From CAXRBC01 sp041158045 (GTDB taxonomy: Bacteria > Actinomycetota > Acidimicrobiia > Acidimicrobiales > Ilumatobacteraceae), in the NCBI GenBank assembly GCA_041158045.1, contig JBEBCD010000083.1:1-42185 (forward strand): 42,185 nucleotides of DNA. The letters run 5' to 3'. The notes under the pieces are model-generated. The model was not told the DNA's origin, did no database searches, and saw only the letters and a program-made list of their open reading frames with translations. Every line of letters starts with the position of its first letter. The stretch's first letter is position 1. The translations under genes and the position numbers were made by a program. Shown piece by piece: positions 1 to 7,369 of this stretch.

Positions 1-1
1 C

Positions 2-106
2 GCCGAGGCCGTGGAGGCCGAGCTCGTGCCGCAGCTCTGGAGCACGCGCCAGCCGTGGTTCGCCGAGCGGCTCGCCGCGCTCCGCGCCCGCATCACCTCC
101 CGCTGA
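2..106 (+). CDS. 3' end of an unidentified CDS
   Basis: An open frame enters from the left edge and ends at TGA 104-106, giving 34 C-terminal residues that finish in ARITSR. The segment is rich in Ala, Glu, Arg and Leu and looks like an amphipathic helix with two tryptophans. Its Arg/Leu-rich end is typical of a soluble protein's last helix. The next gene begins seven bases later on the same strand, so the two may be co-transcribed. Too little remains to assign a family. The frame is supported by G/C-rich third positions and by the tight spacing to the next start. Confidence 0.5.
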   Translation, partial: AEAVEAELVPQLWSTRQPWFAERLAALRARITSR

Positions 107-112
107 CGAGTC

Positions 113-1627
113 GTGCGGACCTCGGCCCGGGAGCCTCGCGCCCGGCGCCGCCCGTTGCTCGCCGCGGCGGCGACCGTCCTCACCAGTGCCATCGCCGCGC
201 TCGCGGCGCCGTCCGCCGATGCCCGTGCCACCGTCCCCTCGGCACCGGCGTTCGCCCGGTCGCCGCTGGCGCGGCCGGTCTGGTCGACCCTCGTGGGCAC
301 GGAGCGCGACGACGCGATCATCGACGTCGCGGTCAATGGATCGGGTCTCATCGCGGTTGCGGGCGCGACCGACGGGCCGATCGACGGGTATCCGAACCGC
401 CAGATCGACGGGTGGGTGGCCGTCTACGACGCGGCGGGCGCCCGACGCTGGCTCCGGCGCTTCGGCACCCCGCAGGACGAGATCGTCACGAGCGTCGCGA
501 TCTCCGACGCGGGCGACGTCTGGGTCGCGGGCGACACCTACGGGGGGATGCAGGGCAACGTCAACGCCGGTGAGCGGGACGGCTTCCTCACCCGTTTCGC
601 GTCGGACGGTCGGGAGCTCTGGAACGTCCACGTCTCGACCGACGTCATCGAGCGTGCACGCGGCCTGGCGGTCGATCCCGACGGGGTCGCCTTCGTCGTC
701 GGGACGACGTACGGCAACTTCCCGGGATTCAGCAACGAGGGCAAGTCGCGCGAGGCCTGGGTGACGCGGATCGACGCGGGCGGGCGCCGCGAGTGGCTGC
801 AGCAGTTCGGCTCGGCGCTCAGCGACACGACGACCGACGCGGCGATCGACGCGGCGGGGCCCGTCACGGTCGCCGGCTACACGGACGGTGCGATGGGCGC
901 GGCATCGTACGGTGGTCGCGACGCGTGGGTCGCGCGCCTCGCGGCCGACGGGACGCGCTCGTGGACCACCCAGATCGGCGGATACTTCTGGGGTCCCGTG
1001 CCCCGCCTGCTCCCGGAGAGCCCCCCAACATGGATCTCACAACTCGGATCTACGGAGGTCGCGTACGGGATCGCGCGGGCGGGCGTCGGCGCGACGATCG
1101 TCACGGGGACGACGACGGGAGCCGTCGCGGGTGCGACGGCCGCCGGTGGCGACGACGCGTGGGTCGCGCGCGTGTCCGGCGCCGGTCGCGTCGAGTGGAT
1201 CCGGCAGATCGGCTCCGCGGCCCACGACGGCGCGAGCTCCTCCGTCGCGCACCGGACCGGGCTCGTCTACACGGCGCTCGGTGCCGGCGCCGCGCTGCCC
1301 GGCGCGACGGGTCTCGGTGGCTCGGACGCCGCGATCGTCGTGCGCTACGCCGACGGCTCGCTGCGGCTCGTCGCGCAGTTCGGCACCGTCGGCAACGAGT
1401 CCGCGGCGGGCATCGCGGCGCTGCCCGACGGCCGCATCGTCGTCACGGGCACCGCCGACGCCGGGATGTTCGGCACCCCGCCGCTCGGAGCGACCGACGG
1501 CTGGATCGCGGTCTTCGACCCGGTCCCGCCGAGGATGACCGTCAGCTGCCGCCGCGGGGCGTCGACGCAGACGCGCGCGGGGACGGCGACGCGGCCGGTC
1601 TGTCCGCGGGGGTGGCGCGAGGGATGA
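113..1627 (+). CDS. Secreted SBBP-repeat beta-propeller protein
   Basis: This 504-residue protein starts at GTG 113. The N-terminus has an Arg-rich n-region (RRR at 12-14), an Ala/Leu hydrophobic stretch to about residue 33 and a plausible cleavage after ADA, so export is likely. From residue 56 on, units of about 55 residues repeat the pattern W-x-x-Q-[FIL]-G-[ST], then an A-V/I strand, then [VI]-[AT]-G-x-T and a Gly-rich D-[AG]-[FW]-[VI]-x-[RK] strand. I count about seven, fitting one seven-bladed SBBP-type propeller, usually a binding or surface scaffold. About 20 residues between WTTQIGG and WISQLG interrupt one blade. The last 40 residues (SCRR to the end) leave the repeat pattern and overlap the opposite-strand acetyltransferase. 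Ligand unknown. Confidence 0.8.
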   Translation: MRTSAREPRARRRPLLAAAATVLTSAIAALAAPSADARATVPSAPAFARSPLARPVWSTLVGTERDDAIIDVAVNGSGLIAVAGATDGPIDGYPNRQIDGWVAVYDAAGARRWLRRFGTPQDEIVTSVAISDAGDVWVAGDTYGGMQGNVNAGERDGFLTRFASDGRELWNVHVSTDVIERARGLAVDPDGVAFVVGTTYGNFPGFSNEGKSREAWVTRIDAGGRREWLQQFGSALSDTTTDAAIDAAGPVTVAGYTDGAMGAASYGGRDAWVARLAADGTRSWTTQIGGYFWGPVPRLLPESPPTWISQLGSTEVAYGIARAGVGATIVTGTTTGAVAGATAAGGDDAWVARVSGAGRVEWIRQIGSAAHDGASSSVAHRTGLVYTALGAGAALPGATGLGGSDAAIVVRYADGSLRLVAQFGTVGNESAAGIAALPDGRIVVTGTADAGMFGTPPLGATDGWIAVFDPVPPRMTVSCRRGASTQTRAGTATRPVCPRGWREG

Positions 1628-2234
1628 GCCAGCGGGCGGCGAGCTCCTCGCGCCGCGCCCGCCACTCCTCGGCGGTGAATCCGAACCGCAGGTGGTCCTC
1701 CCAGACCCCCGCGATCTCGAGGAACCGCTCGGCGAGCCCCTCCTGGCGGAAGCCGAGCTTCTCCATCACGCGGCGGCTGTTGTGGTTGCGCGGGATGACG
1801 CACACCTCGACGCGGTGCAGCCCCAGGTCCTCGAAGGCGAACCGCGCCACGACCACGACCCCCTCGGCGACGTAGCCCCGCCCCGCGCGCTCGCGGTCGA
1901 CCCAGTAGCCGATCGTGCCCGACTGCATCGCGCCGCGCGCGACGTTGCTGAGGTTGACCTCGCCGGCGAGCGCCCCGTCGACCCACAGCCCGAGCGCGTA
2001 CGCCGTGCCCACCTGGCGCTCGCGGTCGCGGGCCGCGCATCGCCGTTCGAACGCCTGGCGGTCCCGCGCCGGGTCGGGCGCGCCCTCGACGCGCCGCGGC
2101 TCCCATGGCTCGAGCCACGCGGCGTTGCGCAGCCGCACCTCGCTCCAGGCGTCGAAGTCGGGGGGCTCGAGCGGCCGCATCGTCACGCGCGCGCCGCGCA
2201 GCCGCAGCGGCGGGGCGCCGGCGGGGTGGCTCAT
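1542..2234 (-). CDS. GNAT-family N-acetyltransferase (RimJ/RimL-like)
   Basis: This 230-residue protein has the acetyltransferase_3 pattern. The N-terminal strand (residues 11-22) carries R-[VM]-T-M-R-P-L, the acetyl-CoA loop is R-A-G-R-G-Y-V-A (116-123), and a distal N-H-N-S-R-R-V-M-E-K-L-G-F segment (150-162) is typical of RimJ/RimL/YdaF enzymes that acetylate protein N-termini or small amines. The ATG at 2234 overlaps the stop of the DUF501-Ppx gene (ATGA), indicating translational coupling as last gene of that unit. The final 30 residues (Ala/Ser/Pro/Arg) lie beyond the fold and overlap the beta-propeller gene on the other strand by 86 bases. Substrate cannot be inferred. Confidence 0.85.
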   Translation of the reverse strand: MSHPAGAPPLRLRGARVTMRPLEPPDFDAWSEVRLRNAAWLEPWEPRRVEGAPDPARDRQAFERRCAARDRERQVGTAYALGLWVDGALAGEVNLSNVARGAMQSGTIGYWVDRERAGRGYVAEGVVVVARFAFEDLGLHRVEVCVIPRNHNSRRVMEKLGFRQEGLAERFLEIAGVWEDHLRFGFTAEEWRARREELAARWLIPRATPADRPAASPSPRASASTPRGGS

Positions 2235-3694
2235 GTCGGCGCCACGAGGGTAGCGCGGCGCGCCTCCGCGGCGAGGCCGTCGAGCAGGCTGCGCGTGCTC
2301 ACGATGATCCCGTCGAGCGCGAGGCGGCGCATGATCGCGACGAGCACGCAGCACCCGCCGACGATCACGTCGGCGCGCTCGCGGGGCAGCCCCGGATTGT
2401 GCACGCGGTCCGCGAGCGGCTCCGTCGCGAGCGTGCGGAACACGTCCTCCGCCGCGGCCCGCCCGAGCACGAAGCCGTGCAACCGCCCCGCGTCCCACTC
2501 GCGCAGCCCGAGCTCCACCGCCGCCGCCGTCACGATGGTGCCCGCGACGCCGATCACCCGCGCCGGCGCGCGCAGGGCGTCCCACGCCGCGTCGCCCGCC
2601 CGCACCGCGGCGAGATCCGTCACCGCGTCGCCGACCTCCGCGATCGCGTTGGTGAGCTCCTCGGGCCGCGGCGGGTCGTGCGCGAGGTGCGACTCCGTCA
2701 CCGACACCGCGCCGTGGGCGATGCTCGCCGCGCGGTCGGGCCCGACCGCGAGCTCCGTCGACGCGCCGCCGATGTCGACGAGCAGCGTCCCCGACGTGGT
2801 CGATGCGCCGGCCGCGTCCGCGGCCGGCGTGCTCCCCGCCCCGACGGCCCCCGCCCATGCGAGGGCCGCCTCCCGCTCCGGCGCCACGACGTCGAGGGTC
2901 CACCCGGTCGCGTCGCGCACTCGGGCGGCGAGGTCGGCGACGTTGGCTGCCCGCCGACAGGCCGCCGTGCCGACGACCCGCGCGAGGCGCACCCCGAGGC
3001 GGTCGCACTCGCGGCGGTACTCGGCGAGCCGGGCCACGGTGCGCCCGATGGCCGCGTCGGAGAGCAGGGGGGCGCCGGACGGGCCCGACGTGGCGCCCGT
3101 CGCGAGGCCCTCGCCGAGTCGCGTCACCGACACGATCCGCGCGAGCTCGGCACCGGCCCCGTCGACGACGAGGAGGTTGGTCGAGTTGCTCCCCACGTCG
3201 ATCGCGGCCACGGGCGGGGCGAGGCGCGCCGCGATCCAGTCGCCGACCGCGTCGTCGCCGCCGGCGAGCCAGTGGGCGAGGTGGGCGTGGAGGCACTTGA
3301 CCCCCTCGCGCGTGCCGCCGACGCCGCCGGACGGCAGGGGACCGGGGTGGCCGGCGGGGAGCGCGGCGTCGCGCTCGGCGGCGTACCGCGCGTGCGTCGC
3401 CGCGACTGCCGCGGCGGGCACCGTGCGCTCGGCGGCGTCGACGCCGCCCTCGGCCTCGAGACGTCCCGCGGCGCGCGACGCCGCCGGCCCGACCAGCCAG
3501 TAGCGCGTCGGCATCGGCGTGCCGTCGTCGAGGAGCGGCGCGTTGCGCACGACGACGGGGTCTCCGGCGCCGTCGCGCACGACGACGTCCCAACGACCGC
3601 GGGGCTCGCGTCCGAGCAGCGCGGCGACGCGCGCCGCGTCGCGGGGGTCGGGTGCGGGGCGCGCGGCGCCGCCATCGACCGCATCCGCCGTCAT
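2231..3694 (-). CDS. DUF501 / Ppx-GppA phosphatase fusion protein
   Basis: This 487-residue protein joins two domains. Residues about 20-158 match DUF501, with a R-W-D-V-V-V-R strand, P-T-R-Y-W-L (62-67) and a G-G-V-G-G-T-R-E-G-V-K-C-L-H motif (123-136). From 162 it is an exopolyphosphatase/pppGpp phosphohydrolase of the ASKHA fold: phosphate-1 loop A-A-I-D-V-G-S-N-S-T-N (163-173), catalytic-region E-R-E-A (273-276) and phosphate-2 loop D-I-G-G-A-S-T-E-L (307-315). Such enzymes hydrolyse polyphosphate or pppGpp in the cytoplasm. In actinobacteria these are normally two adjacent genes after eno-divIC. Here one frame runs through with no stop. The ATG at 3694 overlaps the upstream stop (ATGA), and the stop overlaps the acetyltransferase start. 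Confidence 0.9.
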   Translation of the reverse strand: MTADAVDGGAARPAPDPRDAARVAALLGREPRGRWDVVVRDGAGDPVVVRNAPLLDDGTPMPTRYWLVGPAASRAAGRLEAEGGVDAAERTVPAAAVAATHARYAAERDAALPAGHPGPLPSGGVGGTREGVKCLHAHLAHWLAGGDDAVGDWIAARLAPPVAAIDVGSNSTNLLVVDGAGAELARIVSVTRLGEGLATGATSGPSGAPLLSDAAIGRTVARLAEYRRECDRLGVRLARVVGTAACRRAANVADLAARVRDATGWTLDVVAPEREAALAWAGAVGAGSTPAADAAGASTTSGTLLVDIGGASTELAVGPDRAASIAHGAVSVTESHLAHDPPRPEELTNAIAEVGDAVTDLAAVRAGDAAWDALRAPARVIGVAGTIVTAAAVELGLREWDAGRLHGFVLGRAAAEDVFRTLATEPLADRVHNPGLPRERADVIVGGCCVLVAIMRRLALDGIIVSTRSLLDGLAAEARRATLVAPT

Positions 3695-4281
3695 CGGCCC
3701 GCCAGCTCCGCCTCGAGCGCGGCGACGTCCTCGGGGCGGTCGAGGTCGCGCGCCGACCCCGGGCAGGGCACGTCGACGACGAGGCCGTCGTGCACGCGCA
3801 GCAGCGAGCGGGCGCCCTCGTCGCCGGTGGTCGGCAGGAGCGGCCAGATCTCGGCGTGGAGGCGCACCGGGTTGCCCCGGCGGCCGCCGTAGGTGGCGGC
3901 GGCGATCGGCGACGGCGCGGCGGCGACGGCGCGCCAGGCCTCGGCGGTGACGGCGGGCTGGTCGGCGAGGCCGACGACGACGGCGTCGTGGCCGCCGCGG
4001 CGCGCGACGTCGAGGCCGGCTTGCAGCGACGTGGCGAGTCCCTCGCGCCAGCGCGGGTTGACCACCAGGGTGACCTCGGGACCGTCGGGCCCGACGAGGT
4101 CGCGCAGGTCGACCGCGCCCCCGACGACGACGATCGGGCCGATGGCGGCCTCGCGGGCCCGCGCGAGCGACCACTCGAGCACGGTGCGCCCGGCGAGGGC
4201 GGCCCGCAGCTTGTGGGCCGTCGCGGAGTAGCGGGTCCCGGCCCCGGCGGCGAGCAGGATCCCCAGCATCCCGCTCACCAT
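3691..4281 (-). CDS. MocA/MobA-like molybdenum cofactor nucleotidyltransferase
   Basis: Residue numbers are for the 196-residue form starting at 4281. The nucleotide-binding signature is L-A-A-G-A-G-T-R with Lys24. N-P-R-W-R-E-G-L-A-T-S-L (75-86), L-A-D-Q-P (105-109), R-R-G-N-P-V-R (134-140) and G-D-E-G-A-R (153-158) are the CTP:molybdopterin cytidylyltransferase pattern rather than that of sugar nucleotidyltransferases. Enzymes of the CO dehydrogenase/xanthine oxidase family in bacteria carry the cytosine dinucleotide form of the cofactor, so this gene probably serves the CoxL proteins nearby. It leads into DUF501-Ppx by an ATGA overlap. ATG 4281 and ATG 4269 are both possible starts, and neither has a convincing Shine-Dalgarno. 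Substrate is inferred from motifs and context. Confidence 0.75.
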   Translation of the reverse strand: MVSGMLGILLAAGAGTRYSATAHKLRAALAGRTVLEWSLARAREAAIGPIVVVGGAVDLRDLVGPDGPEVTLVVNPRWREGLATSLQAGLDVARRGGHDAVVVGLADQPAVTAEAWRAVAAAPSPIAAATYGGRRGNPVRLHAEIWPLLPTTGDEGARSLLRVHDGLVVDVPCPGSARDLDRPEDVAALEAELAGR

Positions 4282-4456
4282 AAGGGTCGGAGGCGGGTCC
4301 CCATATATGACGGTTTCGTGACGAATCCTGAAATAGACTGACACCCACTCGTCATACTCGTCCCGACCCGCATCGCCCCGGCCCTCGGCCGCGCGGCGGC
4401 CGGGCCACGCGATCCCACCCCCCATCGCCCCTCGCGGGGCGCCCAGGAGCCCGACG
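4282..4456. promoter_or_regulatory. Divergent intergenic region with 11-bp inverted repeat
   Basis: This 175-base gap separates the leftward MocA-like unit from the rightward NlpC/P60 gene. Positions about 4300-4355 are markedly AT-rich for this genome and hold a perfect inverted repeat, TTCGT-G-ACGAA (4315-4325), a possible operator. TAGACT at 4334-4339 is a candidate -10 for the rightward gene, and the CATATA/TATATG region near 4301-4309 a candidate for the leftward one. No good -35 is visible, so promoter placement is tentative. AGGAG at 4445-4449 is a clear ribosome binding site for the NlpC gene. Confidence 0.45.
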
Positions 4457-5128
4457 ATGACCCGCATCCGCTCACGGACGGCACGTGCCGCCCTCGTCGT
4501 CGCGGTGGCGCTCGCAGGGACGGCCCTCCCCGTCGGTCCGACGGCTCCGTGGGTCGCGTCGCCCGCCGGGGCCAAGCCGATGGACGAGTGGCCGGCGGCC
4601 GCGCTCGCCGCCCGCGCCGCCCAGGTCGCCCGCTGGCTCGACGCGGCGCGCGGCCTGCCGGCGCGCGAGCGCCTCGAGGCCGTGGATCGCGACCTCGTCG
4701 AGGTGGCGGGCCGCGTCGCGCGGCACCTCGACGTCGACGCGTCGGAGCTCGCGGCCGCCTGGCGCCGGGCCCCGCTGCAGCGTCAGCTCGTCGTGTTCGC
4801 CGCCCTCAGCCAGCTCGGGGTGCCCTACCGCCTCCACGCCGACGAGCCGGGCACGGCGCTCGACTGCTCGGCGCTCACCAAGTACGCGTGGGCCTGGGGC
4901 GACCTCGCGCTCGCGCGCGGCTCCGCGGCGCAGGCCGCGGGGGCGTCGCGGGTCGCCGCCGACGACGTCCAGCCGGGCGACCTCGGCTGGTACCCGGGGC
5001 ACGTCTTCATGTCGCTCGGCGTCGAGCGCGCGATCGTCCAGGCCCGCAGCGGCGACCGCGGCGTCGAGGTGCACCTCGTCGACGAGGACCGCGCCGACTG
5101 GGTGCGCTGGTACGACCCGACGAGCTAG
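4457..5128 (+). CDS. Exported NlpC/P60-family peptidoglycan hydrolase
   Basis: This 223-residue protein has an Arg-rich N-terminus, a hydrophobic segment (about 11-30) and a probable signal cleavage near A-G-A-K (37-40). A helical region (45-105) precedes the cysteine peptidase domain. L-S-Q-L-G-V-P-Y-R (117-125) is the usual entry helix, D-C-S-A-L (136-140) supplies catalytic Cys137, and G-H-V-F-M (181-185) supplies His182; the V-Q-P-G-D-L-G segment (171-177) is also standard. The family cleaves D-gamma-glutamyl-meso-DAP type links in wall peptides. It stands alone on the plus strand among minus-strand genes and shares its stop with the convergent XdhC gene (CTAG, 5125-5128). A role in remodelling the wall is inferred; any link to the molybdoenzymes is unproven. 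Confidence 0.85.
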   Translation: MTRIRSRTARAALVVAVALAGTALPVGPTAPWVASPAGAKPMDEWPAAALAARAAQVARWLDAARGLPARERLEAVDRDLVEVAGRVARHLDVDASELAAAWRRAPLQRQLVVFAALSQLGVPYRLHADEPGTALDCSALTKYAWAWGDLALARGSAAQAAGASRVAADDVQPGDLGWYPGHVFMSLGVERAIVQARSGDRGVEVHLVDEDRADWVRWYDPTS

Positions 5129-6240
5129 CGGTGGATCGGCCCGGTCGACTCGCGCAGTGACGGCACGGCGCGCCCGACGCGCCGGCCGATGATCTCGGCG
5201 CAGATCGAGATCGCGGTCTCCTCCGGGGTCCGCGCCCCGATGTCGAGCCCGATCGGCGACATCAGCCGCGCGAGGTCGGCGGGGTCGCGCACGCCGGCCT
5301 CCGCGAGGCGCTCGAGGCGCGTGGCGTGCGTGCGGCGGCTGCCCATCACGCCGATGTAGCCGACCCGGGTGGCGAGGGCGCCCACGACGGCCGGCACGTC
5401 GAACTTGGGATCGTGCGTGAGGATGCACACCGCGTCGCGGGGCCCGAGCTCGGCGCCCCGCGCCTCGAGGACGGGCCCGGGCCACGACACGACGACCTCG
5501 TCGGCCATGGGGAATCGTCGGGCGGTGGCGAAGACCCCCCGCGCGTCGCACACCACGACGTGGAAGCCGAGCACCTTGGCGACGCGGGCGAGGGCCGCGG
5601 TGAAGTCGACCGCCCCGAAGATGAGCATCCTCGGCGGCGCGGCGAAGCTCTCGACGAAGACGCGCACGACCGGCGCACCCTCGAGGTCCTCCGGGGTCGT
5701 CTCCCCGCGCGGGCCGTAGTGGCGGATCGAGGTGCGCCCCGCCTCCAGCTCGCCGAGGGCGTCGCGCGCGGCGACGCGGTCGAGCTCCGGGTGCCCGAGC
5801 GTGCCGGTCGGCGGCTCGCCCGGCGCGACGGTGAGGGTGGCGCCGCGGCCCGGGCCGTCGAGCACCGTGAGCACCGCCGCGGGCCGGGCCGCGGCGATGC
5901 GCCGCGCCGGCGCGGCGAATGCCTCGGGCGTCCACGGCTGGATGAAGAGGTGCACCGTGCCGCCGCAGGTGAGCCCGACGGCGTGGGCCTCGTCGTCGGA
6001 GTAGCCGAACGTCACGAGCCGGCCCGGGTCGCGCGACGCGAGCACGTCGAGCGCCTCGGTCACCACGGCGCCCTCGACGCAGCCGCCGCTCACCGAGCCG
6101 ACCACCTCGCCCGCCTCGTTGACCGCCATCGCGGCGCCCGGGTCGCGCGGGCCGGAGCCCTCGATGTCGACGACGCGCGCGACCGCCGCGCGCGACCCTG
6201 CGGCGCGCCAGCGCTCGAGGTCGCCGAGGATCTCACGCAT
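5125..6240 (-). CDS. XdhC/CoxI-family molybdenum cofactor insertion protein
   Basis: This 371-residue protein has both XdhC halves. The N-terminal part carries G-S-V-S-G-G-C-V-E-G (48-57), the conserved cysteine region thought to handle the molybdenum cofactor and its sulfuration. The C-terminal Rossmann part has L-I-F-G-A-V-D, then C-D-A-R, R-R-F-P-M-A-D, G-V-M-G-S-R-R and P-I-G-L-D-I-G-A. Family members bind molybdenum cofactor and deliver it to xanthine dehydrogenase or CO-dehydrogenase type large subunits. The usual G-x-G-H of the Rossmann loop reads G-A-V-D here, a variation I note but cannot interpret. Its start overlaps the CoxE stop by eight bases, so coxD-coxE-xdhC behave as one unit. 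Confidence 0.88.
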   Translation of the reverse strand: MREILGDLERWRAAGSRAAVARVVDIEGSGPRDPGAAMAVNEAGEVVGSVSGGCVEGAVVTEALDVLASRDPGRLVTFGYSDDEAHAVGLTCGGTVHLFIQPWTPEAFAAPARRIAAARPAAVLTVLDGPGRGATLTVAPGEPPTGTLGHPELDRVAARDALGELEAGRTSIRHYGPRGETTPEDLEGAPVVRVFVESFAAPPRMLIFGAVDFTAALARVAKVLGFHVVVCDARGVFATARRFPMADEVVVSWPGPVLEARGAELGPRDAVCILTHDPKFDVPAVVGALATRVGYIGVMGSRRTHATRLERLAEAGVRDPADLARLMSPIGLDIGARTPEETAISICAEIIGRRVGRAVPSLRESTGPIHR

Positions 6241-7369
6241 CGGTGCGCGAGATCACCGCGGCGAGGCGCTCCATGGCCTCGACCGAGTGACCCTCCACGA
6301 AGTCGTCGACCCACGGGAGCGCGGCCGCCATGCCGCGCGCGAGGGGCGCGTAGCCGGGCGTGACCTTCAGCGGGTTGACCCAGACGATGCGATGCGCGAC
6401 GCGCGAGAGCCGGCGCATCTGGTCGGCGAGCAGGCCCGGCTCGCCGCGGTCCCAGCCGTCGGAGAGCACCACCACGATCGCGCCGCGCGCCATGCCGCGC
6501 ACGCCCCACTCGTCGTTGAACCGCCGGAGGCACTCGCCGAGGCGGGTGCCCCCGCTCCAGTCGCGCACCTGGCCGGCGGTGCGGTCGAGGGCGCGGTCCG
6601 GGTCGCGCGTCGCCATCTCGTGGGTGATGCGGGTGAGGCGGGTGCCGAGGGTGAAGGCCTCGACCTTCTGGCGACCGGACACGGCCGCGTGGACGAAGCG
6701 CAGGAGCGCCCGCGCGTAGGGCTCCATGCTCCCCGAGACGTCGAGGACGAGCACGAGGCGGCGCAGGCGCTCGCCCGGCTCGCGCCAGTGGCGGCGCACC
6801 GGCTCGCCGCCGTGGCGCAGCGCCGCCCGGACGGTGCGGCGCAGGTCGTGGCGGCCGCGGCGGCGCGCGGGCACGAGCCGCATGGAGCGCCGCGGCGCCC
6901 CCGCGAGGCGCAGGCGGCGCATCATCCGCTGGGCCTCGCGCAGCTCGTGCGCGTCGTACCGGGCGAAGTCCTTGGTCCGCAGCTGCTCGACGGCGGAGAA
7001 CCGCAGGGAGAGGGTCGGCTCGCGCCCGTCCGCGGGGTCGGCGCCGTCCTCGCCCCCGTCGCCCTCGTCGAGCGCGAGGGTGACGGCGAGGGGCTCCTCG
7101 GCGGGCGCCGGGGGCTCGGCGTCCCGCGCGTCCCAGAAGGCGGCGAAGGCGCGGTCGAACGTCGGCGTGTCCTCGTGGCGGCGCACGAGCGTCGCGTGCA
7201 TCGCCCAGTACGTCGCGGCGCGGTCGGCGACCCCCGTGAGGCCGAGGGCCGCGTTGCAGGCGAGGACGGCGTCGAGCGGCACGTCGAGGCCGGCCCCGCG
7301 CAGCACGCGGGCGAAGGCCACGACGAGGCCGTCGGCCGTGCCGCGCGGCGCGGTGGCGGCCTCAGCCAC
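6233..7369 (-). CDS. coxE: CoxE-like von Willebrand factor A protein
   Basis: This 378-residue protein starts at GTG 7369. Residues 1-85 form the helical CoxE N-terminal region, 90-120 are an acidic low-complexity linker, and 120-200 a basic stretch with D-H/R-rich repeats. From 203 a VWA domain begins with the metal-ion adhesion site D-V-S-G-S (210-214), followed by T-L-G-T-R-L and S-D-G-W-D-R-G. CoxE works with the CoxD AAA+ ATPase in a MoxR-VWA chaperone pair that matures the Mo/Cu or Mo site of CO dehydrogenases and relatives. The 8-base overlaps with coxD before it and xdhC after it indicate coupled translation. Assignment as CoxE rests on length, VWA position and neighbours. Confidence 0.88.
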   Translation of the reverse strand: MAEAATAPRGTADGLVVAFARVLRGAGLDVPLDAVLACNAALGLTGVADRAATYWAMHATLVRRHEDTPTFDRAFAAFWDARDAEPPAPAEEPLAVTLALDEGDGGEDGADPADGREPTLSLRFSAVEQLRTKDFARYDAHELREAQRMMRRLRLAGAPRRSMRLVPARRRGRHDLRRTVRAALRHGGEPVRRHWREPGERLRRLVLVLDVSGSMEPYARALLRFVHAAVSGRQKVEAFTLGTRLTRITHEMATRDPDRALDRTAGQVRDWSGGTRLGECLRRFNDEWGVRGMARGAIVVVLSDGWDRGEPGLLADQMRRLSRVAHRIVWVNPLKVTPGYAPLARGMAAALPWVDDFVEGHSVEAMERLAAVISRTDA

